Source: Candidatus Gastranaerophilales bacterium (GTDB lineage Bacteria > Cyanobacteriota > Vampirovibrionia > Gastranaerophilales > Gastranaerophilaceae). Taken from it: DNA of 49,481 bases. Made by a program: the position numbers and the translations under genes. The stretch covers positions 1-49,481 of the forward strand of contig CANQOQ010000012.1 in NCBI GenBank assembly GCA_947625495.1, written 5' to 3'. A model generated the notes under the pieces. That model worked only from the letters and a program-made list of their open reading frames with translations, made no database searches and was not told where the DNA came from. Positions 17,896 to 26,946 of the stretch are shown here, piece by piece (within the stretch, counting starts at the first letter, position 1; the number at the start of each line of letters is the position of its first letter).

Positions 17896-18366
17896 TTATC
17901 CGGATAATTTATAAAAGAACTCAAAATCATCAGGAACAAATAAATTTTTAGGATGAGGATTATCGAAAGAGAAACCAAGTTCTTTTAGCCATTTTTTTGC
18001 GCTGAGATTTGATTTATAAATATAGTTATACATAATATTATATTTTTTTGATGCTTGATTTATTTGTTCTTTAAGGTTTTTCATAAGAAGTTTTTTATTA
18101 AGATTGATATATTTAGAAGAAATAAGCCAAACACAGGCAACAGACGGACTAAGATTAATTATTTGAAACCCGCCCATAGCAATTGGAACAATTGAATTTA
18201 TTTCATTTTTGCCATACAAGATATTTACTTGGGATTTTTTAATATTGGAAAAAGAAATATTTCTCCAATTTTTACCCCAAAGTGCTTTTAATTCTTCAGC
18301 ATCTTCCTCACGCAAATTATCAAGAATAAACAGTATATCTTTAAAATTATCACATAATTTAATCAT
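17896..18366 (-). CDS. GNAT-like internal virion protein (T7 gp13 position)
   Basis: The start is placed at ATG 18366 (MIKLCDNFKDILFIL, 156 residues), which overlaps the nozzle stop by 8 bases. The sequence (VPIAMGGFQIINLSPSVACVWLISSKYI ... ASKKYNIMYNYIYKSNLSAKKWLKELGFSF) follows the GNAT acetyltransferase fold. A final K-WLKELGF helix is typical of that fold. Phage proteins of this kind (DUF2833-like) occupy the T7 gp13 position and are thought to be core-assembly proteins rather than proven enzymes. I cannot see a clear acetyl-CoA loop (R/Q-x-x-G-x-G/A), so catalysis is doubtful. Confidence 0.65.
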   Translation of the reverse strand: MIKLCDNFKDILFILDNLREEDAEELKALWGKNWRNISFSNIKKSQVNILYGKNEINSIVPIAMGGFQIINLSPSVACVWLISSKYINLNKKLLMKNLKEQINQASKKYNIMYNYIYKSNLSAKKWLKELGFSFDNPHPKNLFVPDDFEFFYKLSG

Positions 18367-20410
18367 TAATATCAGCCACCGAAACATCCATAGAAATTGA
18401 ATTAATAGTCAAAGGAAACGGATAAAGCTGTTTAATATGAACAACAGCTTCATCCGTATAATTAGAGAACGCATAAACATCCACATTACCGGAGTGTAAA
18501 TAGTTTGAATCATTAATACTTTTAATACTTCTGGGATTTTCAACAAGCTTGGAATCATTACCGAGCATAAAAAAATCTTCTCTGGATTTATCAACCTGAA
18601 CACTGATAGAATTAACTATTTTTAAAAGTCCGTGAGTATTTTCACCCTGCAAGTTAAGCGTTTCCAATTCAAATTCATAAGGTAATCCGGCTAAAATATT
18701 TGATGCGGGATAATCAAGCGATACAGAGCCATTTACTACTTTTTTACCTTTAATTATACTGTTATCAGCTAAAATAGTAATTTCTTCACCTTCCAAATGG
18801 TCCAATCCCGAAATTTTTTGAACAGGATTACCCTTATATTTTAAAGAGCAATCAAGGAAAATTCCATTTTCTGTTTTATCAACAATTCTTGAAGCCATAC
18901 GTTCAATAAATCTTTTAGTTTTGCCGTTAATTTCACGTTTAACAACAAAATAAGGAACATCTTCAAAATTTTCTCTCACGACAGCAACAGCTTCAAATTT
19001 TCCTTTAGTATCATGCTGATGCCAGCCCGATACTTCCTGTTTTTTGTTATAAGTTAAAGCATTTAAAGTACCATCGGACATAACACACCATAAGATACGG
19101 TATGGTTCTTTGGAATAAGCCATATCAACAACTTGTTTACCCTCAAACAGATGATTAGCGAAAATAGACAGCTCCTCACCATCATAACTGTTAGACATAT
19201 AAGTGTAGCCAAGGTCTCTAATAACTGAGCCTCCTGATTGAACAAATAAAATCATATTACCCGAAACAACCGGAGCAACATGGGAACACCCGTAAAAGCT
19301 TTGAGGAGAAGCAACCAAAGAAGAAGAAGCTGAAAAAGCTCCATCAGAACCGTTTAATTTCCACTCACCGCCTGAGGTTAGTAAAATCATATCATTCATT
19401 GCAATAATGTGTCTGATTTCATTAACTTCACGCTCTGACAGAGTAATATTAATAGAATCAGAAGCAGCCAAGGGTCTTGAAATATTAAAATTGTTATTAG
19501 TAGCGGTTTGAGAAGCAACTAATTGCTGCGGGCTGTTTTTTAGGCAGGCAAAAACTTTCCTTTGTTGAAAATAATTAACGCAGGCAGGGTTATTATTTTT
19601 TTCAAAAGGATTTGTAAAAACAGGAGCAGTTGATGTTAAATCAGGTTCAATTTTATCATCTTTAAAAGTAGTGGAAGAAGTAGTACCGACATAAGCAAAA
19701 ATACCGTTGACACTTCGATAAATATTATATTCAACAGCACCTTGAACAGCAGAAAAATTAATAGTAATAAACTCGGTAGTACCCCAGCTTGATTCTATCT
19801 CGCCTTCAACACTAACCTCATTGGAACGGTTACTTTCTTCGTAAGAATCTGCTTTAACAGCAGTAACAACATATTTATAGGTATTAGGATGTTCCTTTCC
19901 GCCCGTCCAGCTTGCAGTAACATTTTCAGGAGGCAAAATTTGGGGTTTAAAATCAATAGCGGTTAAACTCCAGTTATAGTGAGATAATCTGGATAACTCA
20001 TAAGGCTTGTAGTTATTATGACATAAAGTTAATACATCGGCATTTTGAGCATATTTAATGTTAAATAAGTCTTTAGAGAGATATGGAGTAGTTATTTCAA
20101 CAGGTTTTAAAGTTTCCGGCGTTAGTATTTGACCTGCATCTTTAATAAATCTGGCATATTTATTACCGAGTTCTATAATATAAGTTTGTTCAGTATTAAA
20201 AGAAAAAGGAATAAGCCGAACGGGAGAAGAAGAATCTTTAACTTCACAAACGAGTTCCAGACCGGAGCGGTTACTAACACAGCCTTCAGCACGAACAAAA
20301 CCGTTTTTAAGAACTTTTAAACCGACTTCATATTTAGCTAAATCATTTCTTGCATAAAGAGAAGGGCTTAGGACACCTCCCGTAAAAGATTTTTGAGTAT
20401 ATCTGACCAT
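18359..20410 (-). CDS. Tail tubular protein B / nozzle (T7 gp12-like)
   Basis: The start is at ATG 20410 (MVRYTQKSFTGGVLSPSLYA), 11 bases after the adaptor stop and 8 bases after GGAT, giving 683 residues. The N-terminus with FTGGVLSPSLYARNDLAKYEVGL and ALRN-like repeats (GFVRAEGCVSNRSGLELV) is highly characteristic of podovirus nozzle proteins. So are SFNTEQTYIIELGNKYARF and the later TSGGEWKLNGSDG and LGYTYMSNSYDGEELSIFANHLFEGK segments. Six copies close the tail tube and bind the fibres. A fibronectin-like insertion (PPENVTASWTGGKEHPNTYKYVV) near residues 155-240 is a common embellishment. Confidence 0.9.
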   Translation of the reverse strand: MVRYTQKSFTGGVLSPSLYARNDLAKYEVGLKVLKNGFVRAEGCVSNRSGLELVCEVKDSSSPVRLIPFSFNTEQTYIIELGNKYARFIKDAGQILTPETLKPVEITTPYLSKDLFNIKYAQNADVLTLCHNNYKPYELSRLSHYNWSLTAIDFKPQILPPENVTASWTGGKEHPNTYKYVVTAVKADSYEESNRSNEVSVEGEIESSWGTTEFITINFSAVQGAVEYNIYRSVNGIFAYVGTTSSTTFKDDKIEPDLTSTAPVFTNPFEKNNNPACVNYFQQRKVFACLKNSPQQLVASQTATNNNFNISRPLAASDSINITLSEREVNEIRHIIAMNDMILLTSGGEWKLNGSDGAFSASSSLVASPQSFYGCSHVAPVVSGNMILFVQSGGSVIRDLGYTYMSNSYDGEELSIFANHLFEGKQVVDMAYSKEPYRILWCVMSDGTLNALTYNKKQEVSGWHQHDTKGKFEAVAVVRENFEDVPYFVVKREINGKTKRFIERMASRIVDKTENGIFLDCSLKYKGNPVQKISGLDHLEGEEITILADNSIIKGKKVVNGSVSLDYPASNILAGLPYEFELETLNLQGENTHGLLKIVNSISVQVDKSREDFFMLGNDSKLVENPRSIKSINDSNYLHSGNVDVYAFSNYTDEAVVHIKQLYPFPLTINSISMDVSVADIND

Positions 20411-20421
20411 AAATATCCAAT

Positions 20422-21012
20422 CTATCTGGCATCCAGCCAGCTGCAACTGTCATTATTTTTAATAAAACCTTCAGAAGCATTTAAGGCTTTTGCTTTAGCC
20501 AAAATACCGGTATAAATATTCAAACAATCACTTTGAATACTTCTGTTGCCGGTAATAGCGGGAGCGGATAAAAAAGCGAGATACCAGCAAAGCGCCATCA
20601 CAAATTCGGTAGAGAAGAACACCTCATTATCAACAAGTCTTGTATATCTTAAGACACAAGGAGTAATATTAGTATTAATAACTTTTTGCCCTGTAGAATT
20701 TGCAGCAACTTCAAATTCTACAATATTATCATCCGCATAAGGAATTATTTCTCTTGAAAATACACAATCATTAGGATAATCATATTCATAAAGAAATTTA
20801 GGATTTTGAGGTATATTACCTGTTAAAGTAAGTTCTTTATAGGAATTAGCGAAGTTCCAATCAAAATCTTTAAGAACCTGTTCTTTAGCAGAATCATAAT
20901 ATTCATTAAGAATAACAGTATTTTTATCATTTTGATTAGCATTTTGAATGCTAACACTGACTCTTAAATTTTTAAGAGTGATATTAAAAATTTTTGCTTT
21001 GGTATAGTTCAT
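20422..21012 (-). CDS. Tail tubular protein A / adaptor (T7 gp11-like)
   Basis: The ATG at 21012 (MNYTKAKIFNITLKNLRV, 196 residues) has GGGAG 5 bases upstream. Typical features are a helical start, DSAKEQVLKDFDWNFANSYKELTL, and then PKFLYEYDYPNDCVFSREI with a strand-rich middle. A final helix (FVMALCWYLAFLSAPAITGN) completes the pattern. The FDWNFA...YPNDC combination is the hallmark of gp11-like adaptor proteins. Twelve copies sit under the portal and connect it to the nozzle, whose gene follows directly. Confidence 0.88.
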   Translation of the reverse strand: MNYTKAKIFNITLKNLRVSVSIQNANQNDKNTVILNEYYDSAKEQVLKDFDWNFANSYKELTLTGNIPQNPKFLYEYDYPNDCVFSREIIPYADDNIVEFEVAANSTGQKVINTNITPCVLRYTRLVDNEVFFSTEFVMALCWYLAFLSAPAITGNRSIQSDCLNIYTGILAKAKALNASEGFIKNNDSCSWLDAR

Positions 21013-21104
21013 GACAGCTCCCGAAATTAATAAAGAAAAGATATCCGGCATTCAAAGAAGTAAGGGGAAGAGCCGGATATCAAAGTATGTAACAAATAGA
21101 GGAA

Positions 21105-21512
21105 TTACACGTTATGAAAACTCTGCTGATTAGAATCAACTATACCTGCAAGTATACTACCTTTAGTCGGAGCCAAATCACCCGATTTAGAAAGAGTATA
21201 ATACAATCTCATAAACCCAAGATTACCTTTAGGCAGGAATTTAATATTAGAAACAGTTCCTGCTGTTAAATTATCAGCTGCTATAGTTTCATCAATCAAA
21301 TCTACAGGTAAAGAAAATTCTTCTTCTTTACTTGTTTGAACAGAAATTTTTAAACTTGTTAAATTATCAAAATCCTCCGTAATCTGAATAAATAATTCAA
21401 CGGGAGTACCAAAAGCAAGTTCTCTGTCACCGAAATATAAGACATTTTCCGATGCACCGTCTTCTAAAACCTTTTGATTATCAGAAAATATATTTTGTTC
21501 ATCTAAAATCAT
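21105..21512 (-). CDS. Capsid cement / decoration protein (Bbp16-like)
   Basis: The start is at ATG 21512 (MILDEQNIFSDNQKVLEDGA, 135 residues) with GGAGA 6 bases upstream. Upstream ATGs would overlap the capsid gene and lack such a site. The pattern SENVLYFGDRELAFGTPVEL, IQITEDFDNLTSLKISVQTS, and later NLGFMRLYYTLSKSGDLAPTKGSILAGIV corresponds to the Bbp16-like cement proteins encoded right after the capsid gene in Bordetella-phage-like podoviruses. It should bind the outside of the capsid and stabilise it. It lies 20 bases after the major capsid gene. Confidence 0.78.
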   Translation of the reverse strand: MILDEQNIFSDNQKVLEDGASENVLYFGDRELAFGTPVELFIQITEDFDNLTSLKISVQTSKEEEFSLPVDLIDETIAADNLTAGTVSNIKFLPKGNLGFMRLYYTLSKSGDLAPTKGSILAGIVDSNQQSFHNV

Positions 21513-21531
21513 CTTTATCTCCAATCTATAA

Positions 21532-22524
21532 TTAAGATACTTTTTCTTCATTGCATAAAATTTGTTCACATTCACGAATCGGAATATTTTTGTAATGAAG
21601 AATATTTTCATTTAAATATTCTTTAATAGTGAAGTTAACATTAGTTTTAGCTTTTAATTGGGCTTCAAAATACATTAGAACTGAAGAATTGCAATAAATG
21701 AAAGTTTTACCCGTTTTAGCAAATCTTCTGATTTTGTAATAAGCTTTATTTAAGAGGTCTTCAATATTAACGGCTCCGTCACCTGCGAGATTAGAAAGAC
21801 TAATATTAGCAATACGGCAAGTAGAACGCCAATCTCTAACAGATAAACCGACATCCATTTTATAATGATCCTGATAAACTTTTCTTTTACCGCCATCTGA
21901 AGTTTCGGTCAAAATACCGTCATCTTTGTGTTGTACACCTGCCATAGAGCCTGTAGGATATAGTAAAGAAGTATGTAAATCACCCCAAGTAACAAACCAT
22001 ATTGAAGTATTATCTGTACCTGTTCCGCCGGCATCTATAATATTAGAGCCGATTTTTTTAGTATCCTTGGAAATTTTAGAATAACGAACGGAAAGCCCGT
22101 CAAAAGCAGCAGCATTTTCTTTAATACTGCCGTAGAAAATAGTTTCCTGCAGTTTTTGATTCATTGCTTCTATGAAAGCAGAAGATTCAGACAACCTGAA
22201 TAATTTAGGATTTTCACATTTATCAACCAAATCAACATCAATAATAGAATAAGTTTCAAGCATGCCTGTAACGTCTTTAACTTGTTCAGTAGTAGATTTA
22301 GAAGTAGGGACATAGCCGTATAATTTTCTAAAGACAGCAGAAGGCAGACCTGTTCTTATAGTAGTAATATGGCTGGAACCATCATTACATTGAAGAGCAT
22401 TAGCATCTTGAAGTACTTCATTTGTTTCAGTCATCATTTCAATAATTTCGGCAGCGATTTTTCCGTTTTCGGTTCTTTTAAATCTGTCAGCCAAAGTTAA
22501 ATAATTAGCACCTAAAGTAGCCAT
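21532..22524 (-). CDS. Major capsid protein (podovirus, Bbp17-like HK97 fold)
   Basis: This 330-residue protein starts MATLGANYLTLADRFKRTEN. It continues with EIIEMMTETNEVLQDANALQCNDGSSH, TTIRTGLPSAVFRKLYGYVPTSKSTT, SESSAFIEAMNQKLQETIFYG and FDGLSVRYSKI. These segments are in the order and form of the major capsid proteins of BPP-1-like podoviruses. The C-terminal part includes VSIWF-type strands and SNLAGDGAVNIEDLLNKAYYKI. A strong AAAGGAAA site 7 bases before the ATG fits high expression. The gene lies between scaffold and cement. Confidence 0.92.
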   Translation of the reverse strand: MATLGANYLTLADRFKRTENGKIAAEIIEMMTETNEVLQDANALQCNDGSSHITTIRTGLPSAVFRKLYGYVPTSKSTTEQVKDVTGMLETYSIIDVDLVDKCENPKLFRLSESSAFIEAMNQKLQETIFYGSIKENAAAFDGLSVRYSKISKDTKKIGSNIIDAGGTGTDNTSIWFVTWGDLHTSLLYPTGSMAGVQHKDDGILTETSDGGKRKVYQDHYKMDVGLSVRDWRSTCRIANISLSNLAGDGAVNIEDLLNKAYYKIRRFAKTGKTFIYCNSSVLMYFEAQLKAKTNVNFTIKEYLNENILHYKNIPIRECEQILCNEEKVS

Positions 22525-22555
22525 TTTTCATTTCCTTTCTAGATTTATGTTTAGT

Positions 22556-23149
22556 TTACATTGTAGGGAAAAGAATATCTTCCCTGTTTTCTTTAACAGC
22601 CGCAGGGGAATCAACGCCATAAATCGAATCATTAGCCATTTTTTTGCCGATGTTATAGAACATTTTAACGAATTTAGGATGGCAATTAAGACCGGTATCA
22701 GCCAAAATTTTTCTAACTTCGTCATCAGCGAATTCGGTATAAGCGAGATTTGCGGAATTAATTACTTTTGAAAGATTAACACCGCCTATTTCACTGTCTG
22801 AAGCGAGCATTTGCTTATATTTATTAATTTTTTGTCTGTTTTGTTCAGCTAAAGCATTAGAGAAATTAGAACCCATTAGCTTAGTAAGCTTCACCGCCAT
22901 AGACATAAGCTCATTTGCCCCTTTTTGAGACAGATTATATTTTCCGGCAAGTTCGTTAAACTCGTTAAGTAATTCTTCGTTATAACAATAATTTTCAGGA
23001 AGTTCGACACCTGAATAATCATAAGTTTCAGGTTTACCAAAATAGCTTTCACCATCAGAAACAGGAGCTTCATTGTTGTTCAGAGAGGCACTTTCGCCCA
23101 AAGCTAAAGGAGCTGACGGCTCTTGTACAAATTGTTCTTCAAAATTCAT
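22556..23149 (-). CDS. Capsid scaffolding protein
   Basis: This 197-residue acidic helical protein lies between portal and capsid genes. It has PETYDYSGVELPENYCYNEE near residue 40, then NEFNELAGKYNLSQKGANEL. Later come SDSEIGGVNLSKVINSANLA and a TGLNCHPKFVKMFYNIGKKM segment. This pattern of a disordered N-terminus, YDYSGVELPE, a coiled coil and a conserved C-terminal helix is that of podovirus scaffolds. The C-terminal helices probably bind the capsid protein during prohead assembly. An AAAGGAAA-type site precedes the ATG. Confidence 0.8.
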   Translation of the reverse strand: MNFEEQFVQEPSAPLALGESASLNNNEAPVSDGESYFGKPETYDYSGVELPENYCYNEELLNEFNELAGKYNLSQKGANELMSMAVKLTKLMGSNFSNALAEQNRQKINKYKQMLASDSEIGGVNLSKVINSANLAYTEFADDEVRKILADTGLNCHPKFVKMFYNIGKKMANDSIYGVDSPAAVKENREDILFPTM

Positions 23150-23162
23150 TTTTTTTCCTTTC

Positions 23163-24815
23163 TTATAATAACCCTAACCTTGACATCAAGTCAGACCCAT
23201 ACGAATCTGTACCTGCAATATTTTTAATAATTTCAGAGCCTTCTTTAATCTGCTCAATAGCTTGTTTTTGAGACTCAGCTTGTTCTTGCTGCATTTTAAT
23301 TTTTTCAACCTCACTTGTTGATACAATTTGTTCGGGAGAAATATTGGCAAAATCAGCATAATCATCAACAATTTTATTAGCATTAAGCTTCATTTTTAAA
23401 GAAGGATCCAAAGTCTGAGCAAGATTAATAGTAAATGTCGTAAATCTTTCCATAGCGGATATTTTAACAGCCTTTTGAGCCTGAGCAAGAGTTGAAACAA
23501 ATTCGATATCAATATTAGCCCCCATAATTTCAACAGGCGGTTGAGGAATAACATTTAATTTGATACACTCAGCAAAAACCCAAGACATAATTTGATTAAG
23601 TCCGTTATGAATCTGTTCTAACAGAGGAGATAATAAAACCATTTTTTCTTCTTTAAGTTCATTAACCTCAGTAGCAGTACGTGAGCGTTCAGAAGTATTT
23701 AGAATCATAGCAAATAAATCGTTATAAAAAATTTCTTTAATAGATTCTTTTAATTTTTCAATAATAGAATCAACTTCAAGAACTCTCGGATTAACTTCAT
23801 AAATAGGAGATAAGCCTCTGCCGTTTTCATCTTCCTCAATAAAGGCGGCAGGTGCATCAATCATTTTTTTATTTTTAAGACTTGCAGGACCTTTATATGT
23901 AGGACTAATCATTTTTTTAACGGCTTTACCTTCATCTAAAACCATACTCATCAGCTGTTTAACATCAGGCAGAGCATTAACCCCCGGGCATTCAGAGGGA
24001 TAAACATCCTCTCCGTTGACTTCCGACTCAAAAACGGCATAAGGGAATTTATCAAACCCGCTTTTTGATAGGAATTTTTCCTCACCTGAAGTGTATTCAT
24101 AATAAACGGAAATAAATTGTTTATCTTTAGCCCAGACAGAATCAGGCTTATAATTTCTATTAGGTTCAACAAAATGAACAACCTCAAATAAATCTTCATA
24201 ACGATTTGAATGAATAGCATTTAGAACTTCTTTAGAAACATTTTGTTCACCAAACTGTTCATATAAATTACGTGCAGTTTCCATATAAACACGGCAAATA
24301 GTATCAACTTCACCTTTTTGATTTTTTGCAATTCTATAAGAACCTATAGGAAGAAGTGAACAGTGGAGAACCGAATCTTCATCATGCAAAAGAGCGAGAA
24401 CGGATATTCCAAAGACACCTATTTGTTTATAAACAGAAGGAAGAATTCTATATAGATTAGAAGAATTAAAAATATCTCTAAAAATATTTTCTACCTGACT
24501 TGACCAGGTTTTAACCTCAAATCCGCACTCCTGTCCATAATTTCTAATTCTCACTTTAAACCAGTTAGTAGCAGGACTGGTAGCCCCCGACATCATACCT
24601 GAAGAAAAATTACGGACAGCAAGGAGCGGAGTAGAATCTTTAATTTTTTTATTTTTAGCAGGCTGTTTATTAACATTTCTGGCAAGAAATCTTACGGAAC
24701 GAGGCAGAAAATAATCAGCAAGTTCCTGCCAGTCCTGTTTAAAAGAATTATAAGCAATATCCAGCTCATTTCTTCTCATATTAAAGTATTTTTTAGAATA
24801 TTTAGCTTCTTCCAT
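23163..24815 (-). CDS. Portal / head-to-tail connector protein (T7 gp8-like)
   Basis: The start is at ATG 24815 (MEEAKYSKKYFNMRRNELD, 550 residues) with GGGAG 8 bases upstream and one base after the previous stop. The DWQELADYFLPRSVRFL segment, then DSTPLLAVRNFSSGMMSGATSPATNWFK, identify the podovirus head-to-tail connector family. The later ...NVNPRVLEVDSIIEKLKESI... and FYNDLFAMILNTSERSRTATEV segments agree. Twelve copies form the channel for DNA entry and exit. The C-terminal tail (EQIVSTSEVEKIKMQQEQAE) is a long helix as in the barrel region. Confidence 0.93.
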   Translation of the reverse strand: MEEAKYSKKYFNMRRNELDIAYNSFKQDWQELADYFLPRSVRFLARNVNKQPAKNKKIKDSTPLLAVRNFSSGMMSGATSPATNWFKVRIRNYGQECGFEVKTWSSQVENIFRDIFNSSNLYRILPSVYKQIGVFGISVLALLHDEDSVLHCSLLPIGSYRIAKNQKGEVDTICRVYMETARNLYEQFGEQNVSKEVLNAIHSNRYEDLFEVVHFVEPNRNYKPDSVWAKDKQFISVYYEYTSGEEKFLSKSGFDKFPYAVFESEVNGEDVYPSECPGVNALPDVKQLMSMVLDEGKAVKKMISPTYKGPASLKNKKMIDAPAAFIEEDENGRGLSPIYEVNPRVLEVDSIIEKLKESIKEIFYNDLFAMILNTSERSRTATEVNELKEEKMVLLSPLLEQIHNGLNQIMSWVFAECIKLNVIPQPPVEIMGANIDIEFVSTLAQAQKAVKISAMERFTTFTINLAQTLDPSLKMKLNANKIVDDYADFANISPEQIVSTSEVEKIKMQQEQAESQKQAIEQIKEGSEIIKNIAGTDSYGSDLMSRLGLL

Positions 24816-24816
24816 T

Positions 24817-25017
24817 TTATTCTCCCAAAAGTTTTTTCTTGGAAGAAAGCACTTCATCTTCAACTCCGTTATTAGACGTTTTAATATTTTCGGATATAAT
24901 TCCTTTTACTCCCGATCTGTTGGCAGCAGTAGACTTTTGAACCGAAGCATCAGCTTGAGTTGCTGTTTTAATATCTTCGACAGGCGCAGGTGCTTGAATC
25001 TTAGGTGTTGAACACAT
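24817..25017 (-). CDS. Small phage protein preceding portal
   Basis: This 66-residue protein begins MCSTPKIQAPAPVEDIKTAT and ends SSKKKLLGE. It is low in complexity, rich in Ala, Pro and Ser, and basic towards the end. Short proteins with an MC...P-rich N-terminus and a K-x-LLG-type end occur just before the portal gene in many podoviruses, so it is likely a minor virion or assembly protein. AAAGGAAA precedes the start, and the stop lies one base before the portal ATG, implying coupled translation. Confidence 0.65.
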   Translation of the reverse strand: MCSTPKIQAPAPVEDIKTATQADASVQKSTAANRSGVKGIISENIKTSNNGVEDEVLSSKKKLLGE

Positions 25018-25049
25018 TAGATTTTCCTTTCTTTTTTAACACTATAAAT

Positions 25050-25069
25050 AGGACTGCTATTGCAGTCCT
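25050..25069 (-). terminator. Hairpin between the inserted two-gene module and the structural genes
   Basis: An 8-bp perfect stem aggactgc/gcagtcct has a 4-base loop. No long T run follows on the minus strand, so it may be a weak terminator, an attenuator or an RNA-processing site. It marks the downstream border of the two-gene insertion. Confidence 0.5.
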
Positions 25070-25102
25070 TAATTAAATTACTGTTTTATACAAAATTTAT
25101 AT

Positions 25103-25876
25103 TTATGAAATTATGTAATGATATAAAAATAATGAAATAACGAACACAAAAATTGTTTCCAAATAATAAAATTTAATAATTTTTTTCTTAATTTCTAATG
25201 TATAATCCCTAATTAATTTAAAATAATTAAAAATTAATAATGAAGCTAAATTTTCTATAGCAACAGCAAAAAGGGTATATATAAATATTAAAATTATATC
25301 AATAATATAGTCAGTACGAGAAAGAGAAATATTCATAAAATCAGTATCTCTAATTAAGTCTTTAGGCAAAATAAAATTCATTAATATAAAAATAAAAAAC
25401 CCGAAATAAAAAAGCCAGCAAAATATTTTAATTAAAGAAAACAGAAGAATTTTAAATTTTGGAGTTTTAACTTTATTTTTAATCTTTCTAAATAACATAA
25501 AAGAAAGAATAGAAAATGAATTAGAAATAGAAATAAAAAACAAAATGAGAAATAGTGCAAAAGCTGGGTCTTGATTTTTTTGATACAGAATAATAACTAT
25601 AATTGCATCTATTATAAATATACAGGGCAAAAGATAATTATTTTTTTCTTCAAGATAATAAATCAATCTGGTTGAAAAAAGTGATTGATAAGTAAGTAAA
25701 TTTTTAAACAGGACTGAAAAAATAAAAGCTAATAAAAAAGCTGAAGAAATCTCTAAATTACCAAAGGAAGCGTTACCTATCAGTAAAAACGATATAAAAC
25801 ACACAACAAAATAAATTCCGATATTAGCTAAAATAAATCTGAAAATATGTACATCTTTACCGTTTTTTGTATTCAT
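25103..25876 (-). CDS. Multi-spanning membrane protein in the phage cluster, possible immunity partner
   Basis: This 257-residue protein is very hydrophobic and has about seven predicted membrane helices (e.g. FILANIGIYFVVCFISFLL, FLILFFISISNSFSILSFML, LIKIFCWLFYFGFFIFIL). Short charged loops contain KNKVKTPKFK and EIKKKIIK. No conserved motif is recognised. The start overlaps the stop of the upstream gene by 4 bases (ATGA), so the two genes form a coupled pair inserted between terminase and portal. Podovirus late operons do not normally hold a protein like this here. Immunity to the partner protein, a superinfection-exclusion role or an accessory holin are possibilities; none is shown by the sequence. 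Confidence 0.5.
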   Translation of the reverse strand: MNTKNGKDVHIFRFILANIGIYFVVCFISFLLIGNASFGNLEISSAFLLAFIFSVLFKNLLTYQSLFSTRLIYYLEEKNNYLLPCIFIIDAIIVIILYQKNQDPAFALFLILFFISISNSFSILSFMLFRKIKNKVKTPKFKILLFSLIKIFCWLFYFGFFIFILMNFILPKDLIRDTDFMNISLSRTDYIIDIILIFIYTLFAVAIENLASLLIFNYFKLIRDYTLEIKKKIIKFYYLETIFVFVISLFLYHYIIS

Positions 25877-26844
25877 CTTAAATACCTTTCCGTTGTTTCT
25901 CTGTCTATTTTAACAGAATAAATCATAAAATATGGGATTAGAGTTCCGTTATCCTGATTTTCTTTTCCTGCCCATACAAAAGGGTTACTTGAATATTTAT
26001 TAAAATCGTAAGTATCAATAATATAAAAAACGATTTCATTTTCGCCGGTTAAATACATATCAATGATATCAGCTTTACCGATTGCATTATGAAAGTTATT
26101 ATCGGTAAATTGAATACTGTCTTTTTTAATATAACCATAGTTTTTCAAATATTCTTTATTTCTTTTGACAAACAACTTAACATCGGTATTAAGAGCAATA
26201 CGTTTAGAGGTATAAGAATCATTATCAAAATAAATACCTTTAATATTTAGGTATTGAGGACCGAGTTGTTTTAGAATTTTATTTTTAACATGTTCTCTAA
26301 GGAAAGGAGAAACTTCCATATAAGAGTTATAAATAGTATGCTGCCTAGCATAAGGAGTATCAAGATAATGGTCGGCCAGTGCCATATAAAGATTTTCATC
26401 GGTTTCATATCCGCCTAACAATCTTGCCCCATATCTTCCAAGAGATTCATAATCATTTTTTATAATATTTCGGGCTTTATCATAAGTTAGTACTTTTAAA
26501 TTATCAAAGACTTTTGTAGTAAGCGATTTTTTAGCAGGGACTTCAATTTTATCTATATTAGATGGTTTAGTATTAATATAATTAACAGGTTTATTTTTCA
26601 CAGGTTGAATTTTTTTAGTATTTTGTTTTTTCTTGTCATCAAATACTGTTTTTCTTTCAGGCAGAGGTTGATTATAATTTATTTTCTGCAAAAATTCATC
26701 AGGCATAACAGAGAAGTCGAGTTCTTCCTCAAAAGAATCATCAGGATAATTAAAAAGAGTTTTAGCTCTTTTTTTAAAGTCAACTTTAGAGACATTACCA
26801 TATAGAGTATATTGTCCGTCATTATTTTTTTTGCGGAAGTTCAT
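25873..26844 (-). CDS. Hypothetical cargo protein, toxin-like C-terminus
   Basis: The start is at ATG 26844 (MNFRKKNNDGQYTLYGNVSK, 323 residues) with AAAGG 8 bases upstream. The N-terminal 120 residues are basic, Lys/Asn/Pro-rich and probably unstructured. The next part is helical (NIIKNDYESLGRYGARLLGG, then ETDENLYMALADHYLDTPYA). The C-terminal part has HNAIGKADIIDMYL followed by FYIIDTYDFN at residues 277-282. A buried strand ending in D-x-YDFN is seen at the end of several secreted or polymorphic toxins, and the D-x-YD part also occurs in colicin M, but the following His-Arg of colicin M is absent. A toxin role is a hypothesis only. It is coupled to a downstream multi-spanning membrane protein. 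Confidence 0.45.
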   Translation of the reverse strand: MNFRKKNNDGQYTLYGNVSKVDFKKRAKTLFNYPDDSFEEELDFSVMPDEFLQKINYNQPLPERKTVFDDKKKQNTKKIQPVKNKPVNYINTKPSNIDKIEVPAKKSLTTKVFDNLKVLTYDKARNIIKNDYESLGRYGARLLGGYETDENLYMALADHYLDTPYARQHTIYNSYMEVSPFLREHVKNKILKQLGPQYLNIKGIYFDNDSYTSKRIALNTDVKLFVKRNKEYLKNYGYIKKDSIQFTDNNFHNAIGKADIIDMYLTGENEIVFYIIDTYDFNKYSSNPFVWAGKENQDNGTLIPYFMIYSVKIDRETTERYLR

Positions 26845-26909
26845 AATAAACCTTTCTATATATATATTAAACCATAGCAAGAAAAATATACTAACATATT
26901 TTCCGATTT

Positions 26910-26927
26910 AATTTACAAAATTTACAA
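26910..26927. repeat. Perfect tandem 9-bp repeat upstream of the cargo pair
   Basis: AATTTACAA occurs twice in direct succession in the gap between the terminase stop and the cargo gene start. Similar TTAC motifs occur upstream of the whole cluster. It may be a regulator-binding site, but this is inferred from position only. Confidence 0.4.
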
Positions 26928-26946
26928 TTAAAATAAAATGCAGGAA

